From Euglena gracilis (lineage: Eukaryota > Euglenida > Euglenophyceae > Euglenales): a DNA stretch of 64,000 nucleotides. A model generated the notes under the pieces. The model made no database searches. It saw only the letters and a list, made by a program, of their open reading frames with translations, and was not told where the DNA came from. Shown piece after piece: positions 44,579 to 54,627 of this stretch. Where the stretch lies: positions 21,898,954 to 21,962,953 of the forward strand of contig CP154954.1 of assembly GCA_039621445.1 (NCBI GenBank), read 5' to 3'. The position numbers and the translations under genes are program-made. Within the stretch, counting starts at the first letter, position 1. Each line of letters begins with the position of its first letter.

Positions 44579-44905
44579 CTACACCCACTCCTCTGGAGGT
44601 TCTTCCCAGGACATCCCAAACTCCTTCTCCTTCTCCTTCTCGATCTCCACGGCGTGGCAGATGGCGATGTGGGCTTCCTCCGGGAACCCCGAGAGGTACT
44701 TCATGATGTCGTCCTTGATGTCGTGATCGACGAAGTACGACACGATCGGCGAGGCGTACCGGTGGAAGAAACGCCGCAGCGGCTCCCACGTCTTCTCCTC
44801 GTACCCCATCCACTTGACGAGGAACTCGAGGTCGCCGCTGGCATCGCGCCGGTGGGTGACCACCGCCTCCACCTCCCACTCGTCCAGCCAGGAACCCTCC
44901 TCCGG
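44579..44905 (-). CDS. G2 chromodomain
   Basis: The frame reads GSWLDEWEVEAVVTHRRDAS, GDLEFLVKWMGYEEKTWEPL, RRFFHRYASPIVSYF and a C-terminal Glu/Lys tail ending at TGA or TAG 44579. The chromodomain signature VEAVV...FLVKWMGY...TWEP is intact, with three aromatic positions for the methyl-lysine cage (W at the start, W in VKW, W in TWEP). It would direct integration to histone-methylated chromatin. It is one frame off from the preceding integrase C-terminal sequence, so a single frameshift near 44.9 kb separates them. Confidence 0.85.
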   Translation of the reverse strand, partial: PEEGSWLDEWEVEAVVTHRRDASGDLEFLVKWMGYEEKTWEPLRRFFHRYASPIVSYFVDHDIKDDIMKYLSGFPEEAHIAICHAVEIEKEKEKEFGMSWEEPPEEWV

Positions 44906-44929
44906 CCTGGATTGGCAGAAGAGGCGGAG

Positions 44930-46754
44930 ATGCGGCCCGGAGATTGGAAGAGGCGAAGCTGTGGCCCCATGATGGCTGGATCGAGGCGGTAACTGTTGAT
45001 TTGGGATCGGTGGGCCACCTGCTTCCGGCCATCCTCCATCTGGAGCATGTACGTGTGCTCACTGGTGCGCTCTGCCACCACGCACGGCCCGATCCAGTAC
45101 ATCTCCAGCTTCTCGCCGGTGCGGGTGCGCGGGCGGAGGTACCAGACCTTGTCGTTGGTCTCCATCTCCAGCAGCTCTTTCCTCTGCTAGTTGACCGTCT
45201 CGGCCGTCTTGGCGTGCTCCTCGTTCAAGATCTTCGCGACACGATGATCGATGTCCTGCATGCGCTCGAAGAAGGCCACCGCGTCCTCGGCCCGCGTGGG
45301 CGGCTGGTACGGCACCCCGCCGTACCACCGCTCGAGGCCGAAGAGCACCTGGAAGGGGCTCAGGCCGCTGGGCCCAGTACTGTCGTGCATGGTCCGCAGG
45401 GCCCGCGGCAGCGCCTCCGCCCACGCCACGCCCTCGCCGCCTTCATCTTCCTCAGCCGCTTCTGGATATGCACGCCGAGGACCTCCGCACGGGCATTGCC
45501 TTCGTGGTGGTATGCTTGGGAGAAGGCATTGCGCACCCCCAGTCTTGCGCACATTGCCCTCCACCAGGCCCCCATGAAGTGGGGGCCCCGGTCCGACGTG
45601 ATGACGCTTGGCACGCCGAACTGCGCCAACTGCTCATACATCGCCCTCGCCACCGCCTCCGCCGTTAGCCCGCGGGTGTAGTGCACGGTCGCGATCGCCC
45701 ATCCGGAGTGCCGATCGATGCATGATGCGAACACATTCACCAGCATGCGGCCCTGCACCTCCACCTCCGGCATCTGGAACAGATCCACGCTTACCGAACA
45801 CATCACATGGGGCAGCACTGGCGTGGACGTGATGCGGAGCCAGAGGGGTTGGTGGAGGTGCTCTGACGCCTGGCAGAACTCGTGCACAGCCAGAATCTTG
45901 CCTGCCGGCTCGCGTGCTCGGGAGAGCACCGCAAACTGGAAGTTCCGGCTGGCCTCATCGAGGACTCGCTCACCACCGACGTGCCCCGACGCCCGAGGCT
46001 GCTCTCGGATTGCCTGCTCGGTCAGGGCATCCGGCACGCACCAGACGGAATCCTTCACCAGCTTGCCTGCCTCCTTTCGGTAGCCGGTGGGCCATGGCCG
46101 GCCGCGCTTGATGGCCTGCCACGGCCCTTTGAACGTTGGGCACTTCTCATATGCCTCACTCCAGTCCATCGCCATCAGGTCCTGGTCCTCTTCTTGCGGG
46201 ACTGCGGCCTGGGTGGCTGCAGCTGGCGGCACGGCGGCTGCCACAGGCGGCACGGCGGCTGCCACAGGCGGTACGGCGGGAGGGCTTGGGTGCCCCCCCA
46301 CCTTGGGTGGGCCGGCCGACGGCACCGCTCCCTTGGCTGGCTTCTTCGAGACGGCGGCACCGGGCGGCTTGGCGGCCGCCTGGCTTCGGGTGGTCACGGC
46401 GTTTGCGGACGGTGGGATGCTGCGTGCACTGGCCGCGGGCGGAGATGATACTTGCTCGGCGGACGGGGATCGCATGGCGGGTGCTGCTGGTGCCGCTTCT
46501 GGCCGTACGGAAAACCGCACCGTGCGTGGTGTGGCGGGCTGCTGCTGCTGCTTGGGCTGTGAGGACAACGGTGCTGCAGTCGCAGCCGGCGAGTTTGGGT
46601 TCGGTGGGGGCGGCGGTCGGATTGCCGGTCGTCCGGCTGCCGGAATCCCGGCGTCGCCGCCTCGGCTGCCGGTGTCCCGGACGATGCCGCTGTGACTGCC
46701 GGTGTCCCGGCTGGCGACGATGGGGATGCCGCATTTGCGGTCGGGAGGAGGCAC
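44930..46754 (-). pseudogene. G2 integrase with Pro-rich N-terminal linker
   Basis: The frame 46754-45360 starts with a Pro/Ala/Gln-rich linker, then WSEAYEKCPTFKGPWQAIKR. A region where the HHCC zinc motif should be has lost most ligands (HVGGERVLDE ... HEFCQASEH). The catalytic core follows: CSVSVDLFQMPEVEVQG (Asp), VPSVITSDRGPHFMGAWWR (Asp), AYHHEGNARAEVLG (Glu), with exactly 35 residues between the last two. A frameshift near 45.4 kb leads to HDSTGPSGLSPFQVLFGLER, then after an in-frame TAG at 45187 to METNDKVWYLRPRTRTGEKL and WIGPCVVAERTSEHTY (GPY/F region). Catalytic residues are intact. Confidence 0.82.
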
Positions 46755-46859
46755 ACCTTGTCCACCGGGTGCACTGCCTTCGGGCAGCTGCGCTCCGCGG
46801 CCTTCTCCTCTCGGATCTGCTGCTCCATCTCCTCGGCGTCCGCTGCCGTCCCGTGCCAG

Positions 46860-47562
46860 CAGAGTCTCGGTACTCCTGGCTGGCCGGGTACGCCCACCGC
46901 GACAGCGCGTCCCCCACCTCGTTTTTCTCCCCCGGCACGTAGACCACCTGCACCATGTGCTCGTTCAGCTTCGAGTGCCACCTTGCCCGCCGGCCTTGCG
47001 GTCCCGATCCCCGGGACACGTGCTCCTTGTACCAGCTCTCCAGGGACAGGTGGTCCGTCAGGACGAGGACCTTCTGCCCGGTGATGTAGCCGCCCCACTT
47101 GTCCAGCGCGCTCACCACCGCGTACGTCTCCTTGTCGCAGGTGTCCCACCGGAGCCGCTGCCCCTCCGTCAGCTTCCTGCTCATGAAGCCCACCGCCACC
47201 GTCGCCCCGTGCTTCAGGAGGTCCTCCACCGAGGGGATGCCCTCCACCTGGGGCAGCTGCTCCAGCACGGCGCCCCCCGCATAGTCGGAGGCGTCCGTGC
47301 GCAGCACGAACGGCTTGTTCATGTCCACGTGCCACAGCTCCAGGTCCGCCACCAGCGCTGCCTTCAGCTTCTCGAAGGCCTCCAGCTCGGCCGCGGACCA
47401 CCCGATGGGGTGCTTGCTGCCCGCCCGGGACAAATCCCGCGGCAGCTTCAGCTTCTCTTGCAGGGGGGCGGCCAGCTCCGAGTACATACGTACATACCCC
47501 GAATGATAATTGCAGATCCGAGAAAGGCGCGCAAACTCGTCACAGTGGCCGGGGGTTGCCAC
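46860..47562 (-). CDS. G2 RT connection and RNase H
   Basis: Starts in the thumb/connection (FARLSRICNYHSGYVRMYSE, AAPLQEKLKLPRDL, AFEKLKAALVADLEL), then RNase H: KPFVLRTDASDYAGGAVLEQ (Asp), VAVGFMSRKLTEGQRLRWDT, CDKETYAVVSALDKWGGY (Glu), QKVLVLTDHLSLESWYKEH (Asp), and VPGEKNEVGDALSRWAYPAS. All catalytic acids are present. It is joined to RT by a frameshift near 47.5 kb, where a TACATACGTACATA repeat suggests slippage. The C-terminus shifts frame again at about 46.87 kb before the Pro-rich linker to integrase. Confidence 0.88.
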
Positions 47563-50081
47563 CGCTGCACCGCCGCCAGCTTGCCGCTCGCGGGCACGCG
47601 CTTGCCCTCCCCCAGCACGTGCCCCACGAACGCCGCCCTCTTGCGGAACAGCTGCGCCTTCTTCTTATCAGCCACCCACCGATCCGCCTCCAGCGTCCGC
47701 AGGGTCTCGCGCAGATCCCCCGCGTGCCGCCGGATCAGCTCCTCGTCGGTCCACCCCGGCAGCCGCCTCGTGCTCACCAGGATGTCATCGAAGTAGGGGT
47801 GGGTATGGGCGGAGACGTTGCGGCAGGTCGCGTCGATGTCCCTTTGGAGCAGCGCCGAACCGACGTTGATGCCCTGGGGCACCACGGTCCACTGCCAGAG
47901 GCCGCCTGGCAGGTGGATGTTGGTGATGGGTCGGCATTCCTCCGCCATGGCCACCTGGTGGAAGGCGTCCCGCAGGCCCACCGTCGACAAGATCTCGCAC
48001 TTCGCCTACTCGCTCACGATGTCGTCCGTCAGCGGTAGGGTGTAGGAGTCCATCTGCAGCATCTTGTTGGTCAAGCTGTAGTCGCACACCACCCTCCACT
48101 TGCCCGACTTCTTGCGGATCGGGAAGGCGGCCGCCCTCCACGGCCCCCGCCCCGCCTCCAGCTTGCCGTCCGCCAGGCACTCCCGCTCCATCTCCCTCAG
48201 AGCCTCCAGCCTCTCGCCATTGAGGTTGATGATCCGGCCCACCACCGGGGTTGCCCCCGGCTTCAGCCTCAGCACCGCGTTCCCATGGGTTCCCCCGCGC
48301 CGGGGGACACGGCCACACCCGCTCACGGAACACCCGGCCTTCGAACTCGTTGATGATCTCGTTCCGCAGCTGCCCGCCAAGGGATGGTCGACATCGTCTA
48401 CTGTCTCCACCACCCCTCGCACCGCCTTCGCTGCTTCTTCGGCCTCCTTCAGCATCATTGCCACTTCTTGGACTGCTGCTTCGTCCGTGGTCAGCTGCCA
48501 CATCTTCTTCACCGTGGAGACGTAGCCGTCCAGCTCGTCTTCGTCTGCATCGCCATCTTCCTCCTTCTTCTCTTTGTCTCCACACCGCCTCGGGATCCAC
48601 TTGGGGTCCGCGTGGAGCTGCAAGTTGTCGCGCCACGGCTGCACATCCAGCCGGTTCTCCCGGAGCCACGGATACCCCAGAATGAGGTCCGTGCTGACGC
48701 AGCCGTCATACGCCACCACCTTCATCGTCCACGTCCTCGGTCTCCGCTCCTCGTCGTCGGTCTGGGCCGCGAACGAAAGCTTCAGCTCTGCTTCTCGTTG
48801 TCCTCCGGGTAGCGCCTCTCCACTCACCGTGCGTAGCACCAAGGGTCTCGCCGCCGCGTGGAACACCGACTCCGGGAACAGGTCCTTCTTCACGAGGGAG
48901 GTCGCCCCCGTATCGATCAAGGCCTTCGCCTGGATCTTCATCCCGCCTGCCTCCACCTCCACGTCCATCAGCAGCTGGTAGCACCCTCCACGATGCTCCA
49001 TCCGACCGACCGTGATCGGCCGGTTCGGTAGGTGCTGCCACGGCTGCACCACCACCTTCCGCACCTTCTTCGCCTCCTCCGCCGCCGCCACTTCTTCCCG
49101 TGCCTCCTCCCCCAGGCACAGGTACCGCACCACCCCCTCCGGGATGCGGTAGGCCTCCTCCCTCGTGCACCTGCGCTCGCCGCCACTGCCTCCCAGCTGC
49201 AGCCGGTGTCGTCGCACGCCATCTGGTCCTTCCACCATACTGCCGCACTTTCCACCACAGATGACGTCGTCCAGCTCCTTCGCCATCGCGTCGCTGACCC
49301 AGAAGCGTGTCGGCTTGCGATACCCGTACTCCGCGAAGCGGCAGTAGTCCACACCCACATACCGCACTCCGCGCAGGACTCGTCGCCACCGCAGCAAGCC
49401 GAACCTCGGGTTTTCAATCCACCACCGCGTAGGCGCCAAGTACTCCACCAGCTCCCTCGTGGCCTTCACCACCGCGTCCGCCATGCGGAGCCTGTTCTTG
49501 CGGGTGGTGAGGGCTGTGGAGTACTCGGTACAGGGCGGGGACGCCGCGATGACGTCGAAGTGTCCGGGAGCGTATTGCTCCCAGTACCTCCACTTCATCA
49601 CGTCGGCCACGATGTCCGGCTTCCACTTCTCATCCCAGTCCACGCTGATCACCTTCAAGCCCATCTTCTCCAGCGCTCTTCTCACACTTCCCGTTCTGGA
49701 GAACAGGTCCAGCGCCCATCTTTCCTTCTCTTTCTTCGCCGCCTTCTCGGCCGGCTCTGTCTTCTCCTCCTCCGCCGGTGCTTGTCTTTCTTGTGGTGGT
49801 GTCTTGTGGAGACTTGGTGATGCCTTCGGTGATGATGTTGTCGGCGTTGTTGATGGCAATGACGGAGATCTTGGTAGATTCGATCTCGATACTGCCGTCG
49901 TTGCCGATGCCGTCGGCGTGGATGAGGACGATGATGTCTTCGTTGCCGGTGCCGTCCGCGTTGATAAGGACGATGATGTCACCTTCGCCTTCGGCACACT
50001 CGGTGATGTTGATGGGGACGATAGTGTCGGCTTCGCATTCGACACCTGCCGCAGGCAGGGTCTCTCCCCTTCCTTTGGCAA
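47448..50081 (-). CDS. Methyltransferase-protease-RT polyprotein of G2
   Basis: A single frame of about 878 codons with one in-frame TAG (48006). Residues roughly 1-120 are Ser/Thr/Pro- then Glu/Lys-rich. Methyltransferase: ERWALDLFSRTGSVRRALEK (motif I, first Gly of FxGxG replaced by Arg), FDVIAASPPCTEYSTALTTR (motif IV, catalytic Cys), RWWIENPRFGLL (motif VI), VGVDYCRFAEYGYRKPTRFW (motif VIII-like). It ends at about residue 270. Protease: KALIDTGATSLVKKDLFP and DLILGYPWLRENRLDV. RT: AAFPIRKKSGKWRVVCDYSL, then after the TAG GLRDAFHQVAMAEECRPITN and THPYFDDILV (YFDD). The fusion places a C5-cytosine methyltransferase inside Pol. The start is unknown; it probably follows a frameshift from Gag. 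Confidence 0.9.
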
Positions 50082-50143
50082 CTTCCTGCCTCTTCTCTTT
50101 CTTTGGACCAGCCGCCACCCTTCTTCTTCTCACTCCACCGCTC

Positions 50144-50953
50144 TTACCAGCCTCGTCCTTGGTGCGGATGTCGGCTGGGGGGATGACTGCCGGTCCAGGC
50201 CCTTCCCCTCGGGACCTGGACGGCCCCGTCATTGCTGCGTCGATGTCGTCCCGGCCGCTTCTCCTTTGCCGGAACCCTTCTCACCGCCTTTGCCTTTCCC
50301 CTTACCCTTGCCTTTGCCTTTTCAACCATCTTACCCCTTGGCTTCGCCGCCTGTCCGGTCCATCCTTCATTCCACGGCTGCTGGTTGCCTTTGACTCGGC
50401 CAGCCCAGCCTTGTGCATCGTTGGAGTCCTTGGTCTCGTCCACCTCCTTCGCTTCACCTTCCTTTTCTTTCTTCACCGCTTCCTTCCTCACATCCTTGAT
50501 GTTGGACTCCTCCTGGACTCCTTGATTGGCCTTGGTGTCGGTCTCATCATCTTCATCTTCGACATCCACTTCCCGCTGCCATCTTGTGGGTGCCGCCGGT
50601 TTGCCGTGGGCCCGCTCGGGGTCGCCTATGGTGGCGGCCCGCTGGTCCACCCTCAGCCACCGCACCATGATGTCGTTGACTTGGGTGGCCGTGAACTCCA
50701 CGGTGTCGGGGGCCACCCGGACGATGGCTCCACCGGACAGCTTCTGCCAGTCTTACACCGCCTTGATGGCTGCCCGGTGGTCGTCATCCGCTGGGACCAC
50801 CTTGATTCTTCTGCACTGGCCATCCACTTTCTTCGGCACGACACCCGTCTCCTCCACCACCATCTCCGTCGCCTCCGCCACCGTCACATCCTCCGGTAGG
50901 CCTTCCAGGACCAGCGCCTCATACTGCCTTTTTGAAGGTGTCGGAATCTGCAC
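50144..50953 (-). pseudogene. G2 Gag C-terminal, RNA-binding-like domain
   Basis: From 50953 the frame reads KRQYEALVLEGLPEDVTVAE, TEMVVEETGVVPKKVDGQCR, IKVVPADDDHRAAIKAV, then a TAA or TAG. The adjacent frame continues DWQKLSGGAIVRVAPDTVEF, QVNDIMVRWLRVDQRAA, then an acidic/basic linker (VDVEDEDDETDTKANQ, VEKAKARVRGKAKAVRR). The first half resembles RRM-type beta-alpha-beta folds and parallels G1 39016-39570. A third frame (50232-49800) adds a duplicated IIVLINADG/IIVLIHADG motif and overlaps the start of the methyltransferase frame, which would suit a Gag-Pol frameshift. Confidence 0.5.
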
Positions 50954-50959
50954 CTTTTT

Positions 50960-51448
50960 TTTTCTTCTGCCTTTTTGTCCCCCTCCCCATCATCAGCGAC
51001 CTTCGGCAGCTGCTCCAACACCCAAGCCGTGTAAGCCTCCTCAACTTCTTGCTTGAATTTTGCATTCACCTGGGCCTTGTCGCAGGCCTGGGCATATGGA
51101 GTTGTGTTTGGGGGGGACGTACAGCCCAAAATTGATGGACCTCAGCTTTTCCGCCACAGAACGGTGGAAATGACTAGGTGCCCCATCCACTGCATACAAA
51201 CACCGGCCGCGTCCCTTCATGCTCAAAGCCCCCGGCAGTATTGGCCTCACAATCTCCAGCATCACCTTCTCATTTGTTTTACCTTTTGCAGCCACAGTCT
51301 GCAGAAGCCGGGGTATGCGTTGCTTCGACAAATCCTTCTCAACACCCGAGCCTCCCTTGTACACAATGGTGGGGTGAAAGCGGCAAACACGACCGAAAAC
51401 TAGGCCTTGGCTAGCAGGTAAGACTTCGACGGCATAGTGCAGATACAC
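50960..51448 (-). pseudogene. DDE transposase fragment inserted in G2 Gag
   Basis: The minus strand reads FHPTIVYKGGSGVEKDLSKQ, EKVMLEIVRPILPGALSMKG, GRCLYAVDGAPSHFHRSVAE, FGLYVPP, then in the next frame PPNTTPYAQACDKAQVN and EVEEAYTAWVLEQLPK. The pattern DGAPSH...(Y)VPPNTT...QACD matches the second and third catalytic blocks of Tc1/mariner/pogo-type (DDE_1) transposases, though the residue after QA is C-D where many have P-L-D. It differs from the transposase at 55.7-57.3 kb. It separates the G2 Gag end (51574) from the RNA-binding-like part (50953). Only the C-terminal half remains. Confidence 0.55.
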
Positions 51449-51573
51449 AGTGACATGAGATCAGACTTTCATTCACCCGCATTTCAGGAAAAAATCCAAT
51501 TATTTTGGAGGTCCACTGTTGAACTCAGAAGTCTCAGAAATTGCAGAAATTTCGAAAATTTTGATAATTCTCC

Positions 51574-53376
51574 TTAAAAATCATGACCACGGCGCCGATC
51601 CTCTTCATGGGCCAGCCGCTTCCTCCATGGCTGGCAAAGCTGGTACACCACCAGGCGGGCTAGCTCTACGTCCGTCATGTCCCCGAATTGCATCGCCAGC
51701 GCCTTGGCGTTGGCGAAGTACTCCCGCCACTCGCGCTCCGTCAGCTTGCCCCGCGTCACCACCTTGAGGTGACGGAGCTTCCTTCGTAGTGCTTCTCGGT
51801 CGTCTCCACCCAGCTCCAGGTCCGGCCTCGCCCACAGCTCCTCGAACGGCATCTCGGGGTAAGTCTCCACCATCAGGTCGATGTGCAACGCCGTCGCCTC
51901 GTCCACAGTACTCCGCAGCAGCGCCACCCGCTGCGCCTCGCTGAGGAGGGGGACCATCCCCTCCACCTCGCGGAGGTAGGGGAGCCATCGCCGCCTCCAT
52001 TGGGGCCACTCCTCGGCGTTACCCGAGAACCGTCCCAGATGCCTCCCCCCGAGCGCATCCGGGAGGTGCGGTGGCAGTATCTGCAGCTGGGGAGCCCACA
52101 GCGGCAGGGTTTTTGCTTGGACTTCTCGGATGGCGGTTCCCCTCACGGATGCGGGCACGCTCGCCCCCGCACGCATGAGGAGCATCGGTGCTGCATTCGT
52201 CGGCACCGGACGGGACCGCACGAGTCGCAGCTCCGGTCGAAGCCGCGACGCGGGCGGGTTGGCTGGGTCCGCCGGTGTGGCCGCATTCGCAGCCGGCACC
52301 GCGGACTGCACCACCGGCGGGGGCCCACAGGCAGGGTGGGCAGATGGCTGCACGGCTGGCTGGAGAGACATCCCGGTGGCGAACGCCACCGCGTGTGTCT
52401 GATGCATGGCATGCGATGGGCTGGGATGGACGGCTTGCTGGTACACCGTGCCTTCGGTACTCTGCGGATCGGTGCCTTCGGCACCCAGCGGCTGGCTTGA
52501 CACGGGCACAGAGGCTTGGGAGAGGGGTCGGACTTGGACTCGGACAGATTGGGCAGCAGCCACCGGCACCGGAACCGGTGGTGACGGCTTGGACATGCCG
52601 GCGGTCGCTGCTTGCGGGTGTGATGCCGGATGCTGCGCTGCTCGGTGTGCTGGTGGGGCGGCGGTGCTGGGGGGACGCGATGCCGGCGCAGGCGGATGCG
52701 AGGACAGCGCGGACTGCTGCACTTGCGCGCGGGACGGTTGCGGATAGGACGGTGCTCGTTGGACCGCGGAGGAAGACGGTTGGCGCTCGGAGACGGACAG
52801 CGGCTCTGCTTGGATGACTGCGGTGCTTGGTCGCCGGGGGAATGCATACGCGGATGGCGGCATGGATATCCATTCTCTTGCCGGGCGCGCGGTGGTTGAC
52901 GATGAGGACCGCTCAGCCGGGGCTCGGGCCGCCCCCACGGATGCAGGATGGGGGGCGGTTTGGTAGGGATCGGCTGCCCCGCGTGTTGGCGGCGTGGTCT
53001 GAGCCGCCGCGGACACCGGGGGTCCCCCGGACGGGCGGAGACCGGACATCTTGACAGACCACTGCTTGATCTCCTCCTTCGCCATCCGTATCTCCCTGAA
53101 CAGCGCTGTCATCACTTGGTCCACCTCCCGGAGGGCCTTCCCCAAGTACACCCTGCACTTGCCCCCCAACTCTACAGAAATCCGATCGCCAGCTTGTTGA
53201 AATACTGCACCTGCAACGCCGGGATTTGGGTCTTGGAGTTGAGCTCCATCAGCTGTAGTCGCTCCTCCACCACCGTGGCGAGCTCCTCCCGCGTCGCCAT
53301 GGTTCCCCAGAGACGGGCCACCTCCACTGCCGTTTCCGGTCCACCACCCGGGCCGCACCCTCGCCGGTCCCGGCAC
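51574..53376 (-). CDS. G2 Gag capsid-like region
   Basis: A 600-codon frame. The N-terminal 150 residues contain EVDQVMTALFREIRMAKEEI, followed by some 250 residues of low-complexity Pro/Ala/Ser/Gln. The C-terminal 180 residues are a typical Ty3 capsid: LGGRHLGRFSGNAEEWPQWR, RWLPYLREVEGMVPLLSEAQ, DEATALHIDLMVETYPEMPF, LTEREWREYFANAKALAMQF, TDVELARLVVYQLCQPWRKR. The FSGxxxEWPxWR and LTEREWREYF blocks correspond to retrotransposon Gag helices. It ends at a stop just after RRGHDF where foreign DNA begins. It forms the particle that houses reverse transcription. Confidence 0.75.
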   Translation of the reverse strand: MPGPARVRPGWWTGNGSGGGPSLGNHGDAGGARHGGGGATTADGAQLQDPNPGVAGAVFQQAGDRISVELGGKCRVYLGKALREVDQVMTALFREIRMAKEEIKQWSVKMSGLRPSGGPPVSAAAQTTPPTRGAADPYQTAPHPASVGAARAPAERSSSSTTARPAREWISMPPSAYAFPRRPSTAVIQAEPLSVSERQPSSSAVQRAPSYPQPSRAQVQQSALSSHPPAPASRPPSTAAPPAHRAAQHPASHPQAATAGMSKPSPPVPVPVAAAQSVRVQVRPLSQASVPVSSQPLGAEGTDPQSTEGTVYQQAVHPSPSHAMHQTHAVAFATGMSLQPAVQPSAHPACGPPPVVQSAVPAANAATPADPANPPASRLRPELRLVRSRPVPTNAAPMLLMRAGASVPASVRGTAIREVQAKTLPLWAPQLQILPPHLPDALGGRHLGRFSGNAEEWPQWRRRWLPYLREVEGMVPLLSEAQRVALLRSTVDEATALHIDLMVETYPEMPFEELWARPDLELGGDDREALRRKLRHLKVVTRGKLTEREWREYFANAKALAMQFGDMTDVELARLVVYQLCQPWRKRLAHEEDRRRGHDF

Positions 53377-54219
53377 GCACCATCGCCGTCAGGCCTTGCA
53401 CCTCTGCCTCGCGGCATCGGTGCTCAGCCTGCACGGCGGCGATTGCTTGGGCCGCCTCATCCGCCGCCTTTCGGGCGGCCGACTTGGCTTGCGCCACTTG
53501 GCCCTCGAGCCGTCCGTGCTGGGCTTGGATGGTCTCCACGAACTGCGCGATGACCTTGCCTTGCCCCTCCGCCACTTGCTGATAGGCCGCCGCAGACGCC
53601 TCCTTCGTGGCCTTGATCTCCTTGTCCATCTCCTCCAATGCCGCGGTGGGCCAGTCATCCCACATCTCCCGGGGGCGGTTCCCCAGGAGGTCAGGCTGGG
53701 CCACCACCTGCCCGAGACTCGCCTCCACGCCGCGGACTTGGGCGCCAACGGCATCGATGCGGCTCGTCAGCCACACCGCCACCTCCTCCGACACCCCTGG
53801 ATACTCCTCCGCCATGGTCTGGTCCTGCACCGGGACTTCACCCCCGCACCCATCTCCTCCTGGCACATCTCGGGGGCCATATCTTCCTCGTATCCCTCGC
53901 CTGCGGGCCCAGCCTCGTCGTTCACCTCGATGGTCTGCTCGTACGTCTCCTCTGCCACGTCATACTCCACACTTGCCGCGTCCTCGTCCATCTCCTCCAG
54001 GATTCTTGGCATCTTGAGTGGCCGGTTGGACGATGAGGATTCAGTAAAGAGGGTTCGTTCCCCACACACGCTTTGATCCCCCTTGCGACTCCGTCTGGGG
54101 GTGGTGGTGGGGGAGAACAGCGCCCCCGCCGTGGCCAGCAGCGGGAAGCAGGTCCGCAGCGCCGTGGCGTCCCGCGGAGACTCCAGCCGGACCTCCGGCA
54201 GCTGGAGCGGCACCAGCAC
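53249..54219 (-). CDS. G2 Gag N-terminal coiled-coil and acidic region
   Basis: Two overlapping frames. 54219-53767 has an acidic segment (RILEEMDEDAASVEYDVAEE, NDEAGPAGEGYEEDMAPE). 53866-53249 continues with EYPGVSEEVAVWLTSRIDAV, GAQVRGVEASLGQVVAQPDL, EEMDKEIKATKEASAAAYQQ, AQAKSAARKAADEAAQAIAA, a long Ala/Gln/Glu coiled coil. It then changes frame near 53.3 kb into the 51574-53376 frame. The layout of acidic N-terminus, coiled coil and capsid is plausible for a Gag. Two frameshifts separate the pieces. Confidence 0.5.
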
Positions 54220-54571
54220 GAGCGCCGCCGCGGACGCCGCCGCGGACGCCCCCCGGGGACGGCGTGGCTGCTGGGGTGGTGCGCAGGGACTGGGACAGGT
54301 ACGAGGGTGGGGATGGGGTGGACTGGATGGATAATGTGAGCTGGAGTGGGAATGGGAGCTGGCGGTTTGGGCGTATCACCTTTTCTTGAGCAGGGCTGGG
54401 TGGGAAAATGGGGGATTCTTTTTCTGCTGTGCACGCTGACAGGGACTGAGCAGCGGCATGCGTGTGCGGTGGATTGGGATTGGATATGGGGCGGTCTTTT
54501 TCATTTTGGGGAGTCCCATGGTAGGGGACACCCACCACCGGGGCGGGGTGAGCCTGTGGAGCCGGATCCAC
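54041..54571 (-). CDS. Pro/Ala-rich frame at G2 5' side, doubtful
   Basis: A 176-codon frame beginning ATG-DPAPQAHPAPVVGVPYHG and turning into Gly/Ala/Pro-rich sequence. It lies between repeat R1 and the acidic Gag region. It may be the true Gag start or untranslated leader. The overlapping frame 53767-54219 is more convincing downstream of 54.2 kb. Confidence 0.25.
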   Translation of the reverse strand: MDPAPQAHPAPVVGVPYHGTPQNEKDRPISNPNPPHTHAAAQSLSACTAEKESPIFPPSPAQEKVIRPNRQLPFPLQLTLSIQSTPSPPSYLSQSLRTTPAATPSPGGVRGGVRGGARAGAAPAAGGPAGVSAGRHGAADLLPAAGHGGGAVLPHHHPQTESQGGSKRVWGTNPLY

Positions 54572-54627
54572 CTTGTCGGTGTGGTTTGTTCCCAGGAAAT
54601 TTTGTTCTGTGAAAAACCTCTGCTACC

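Noticed and set aside
51883-54076. Plus-strand frames of 200-226 codons over G2 Gag
   Set aside because: Antisense shadows of Gag; the minus strand shows a recognisable capsid.
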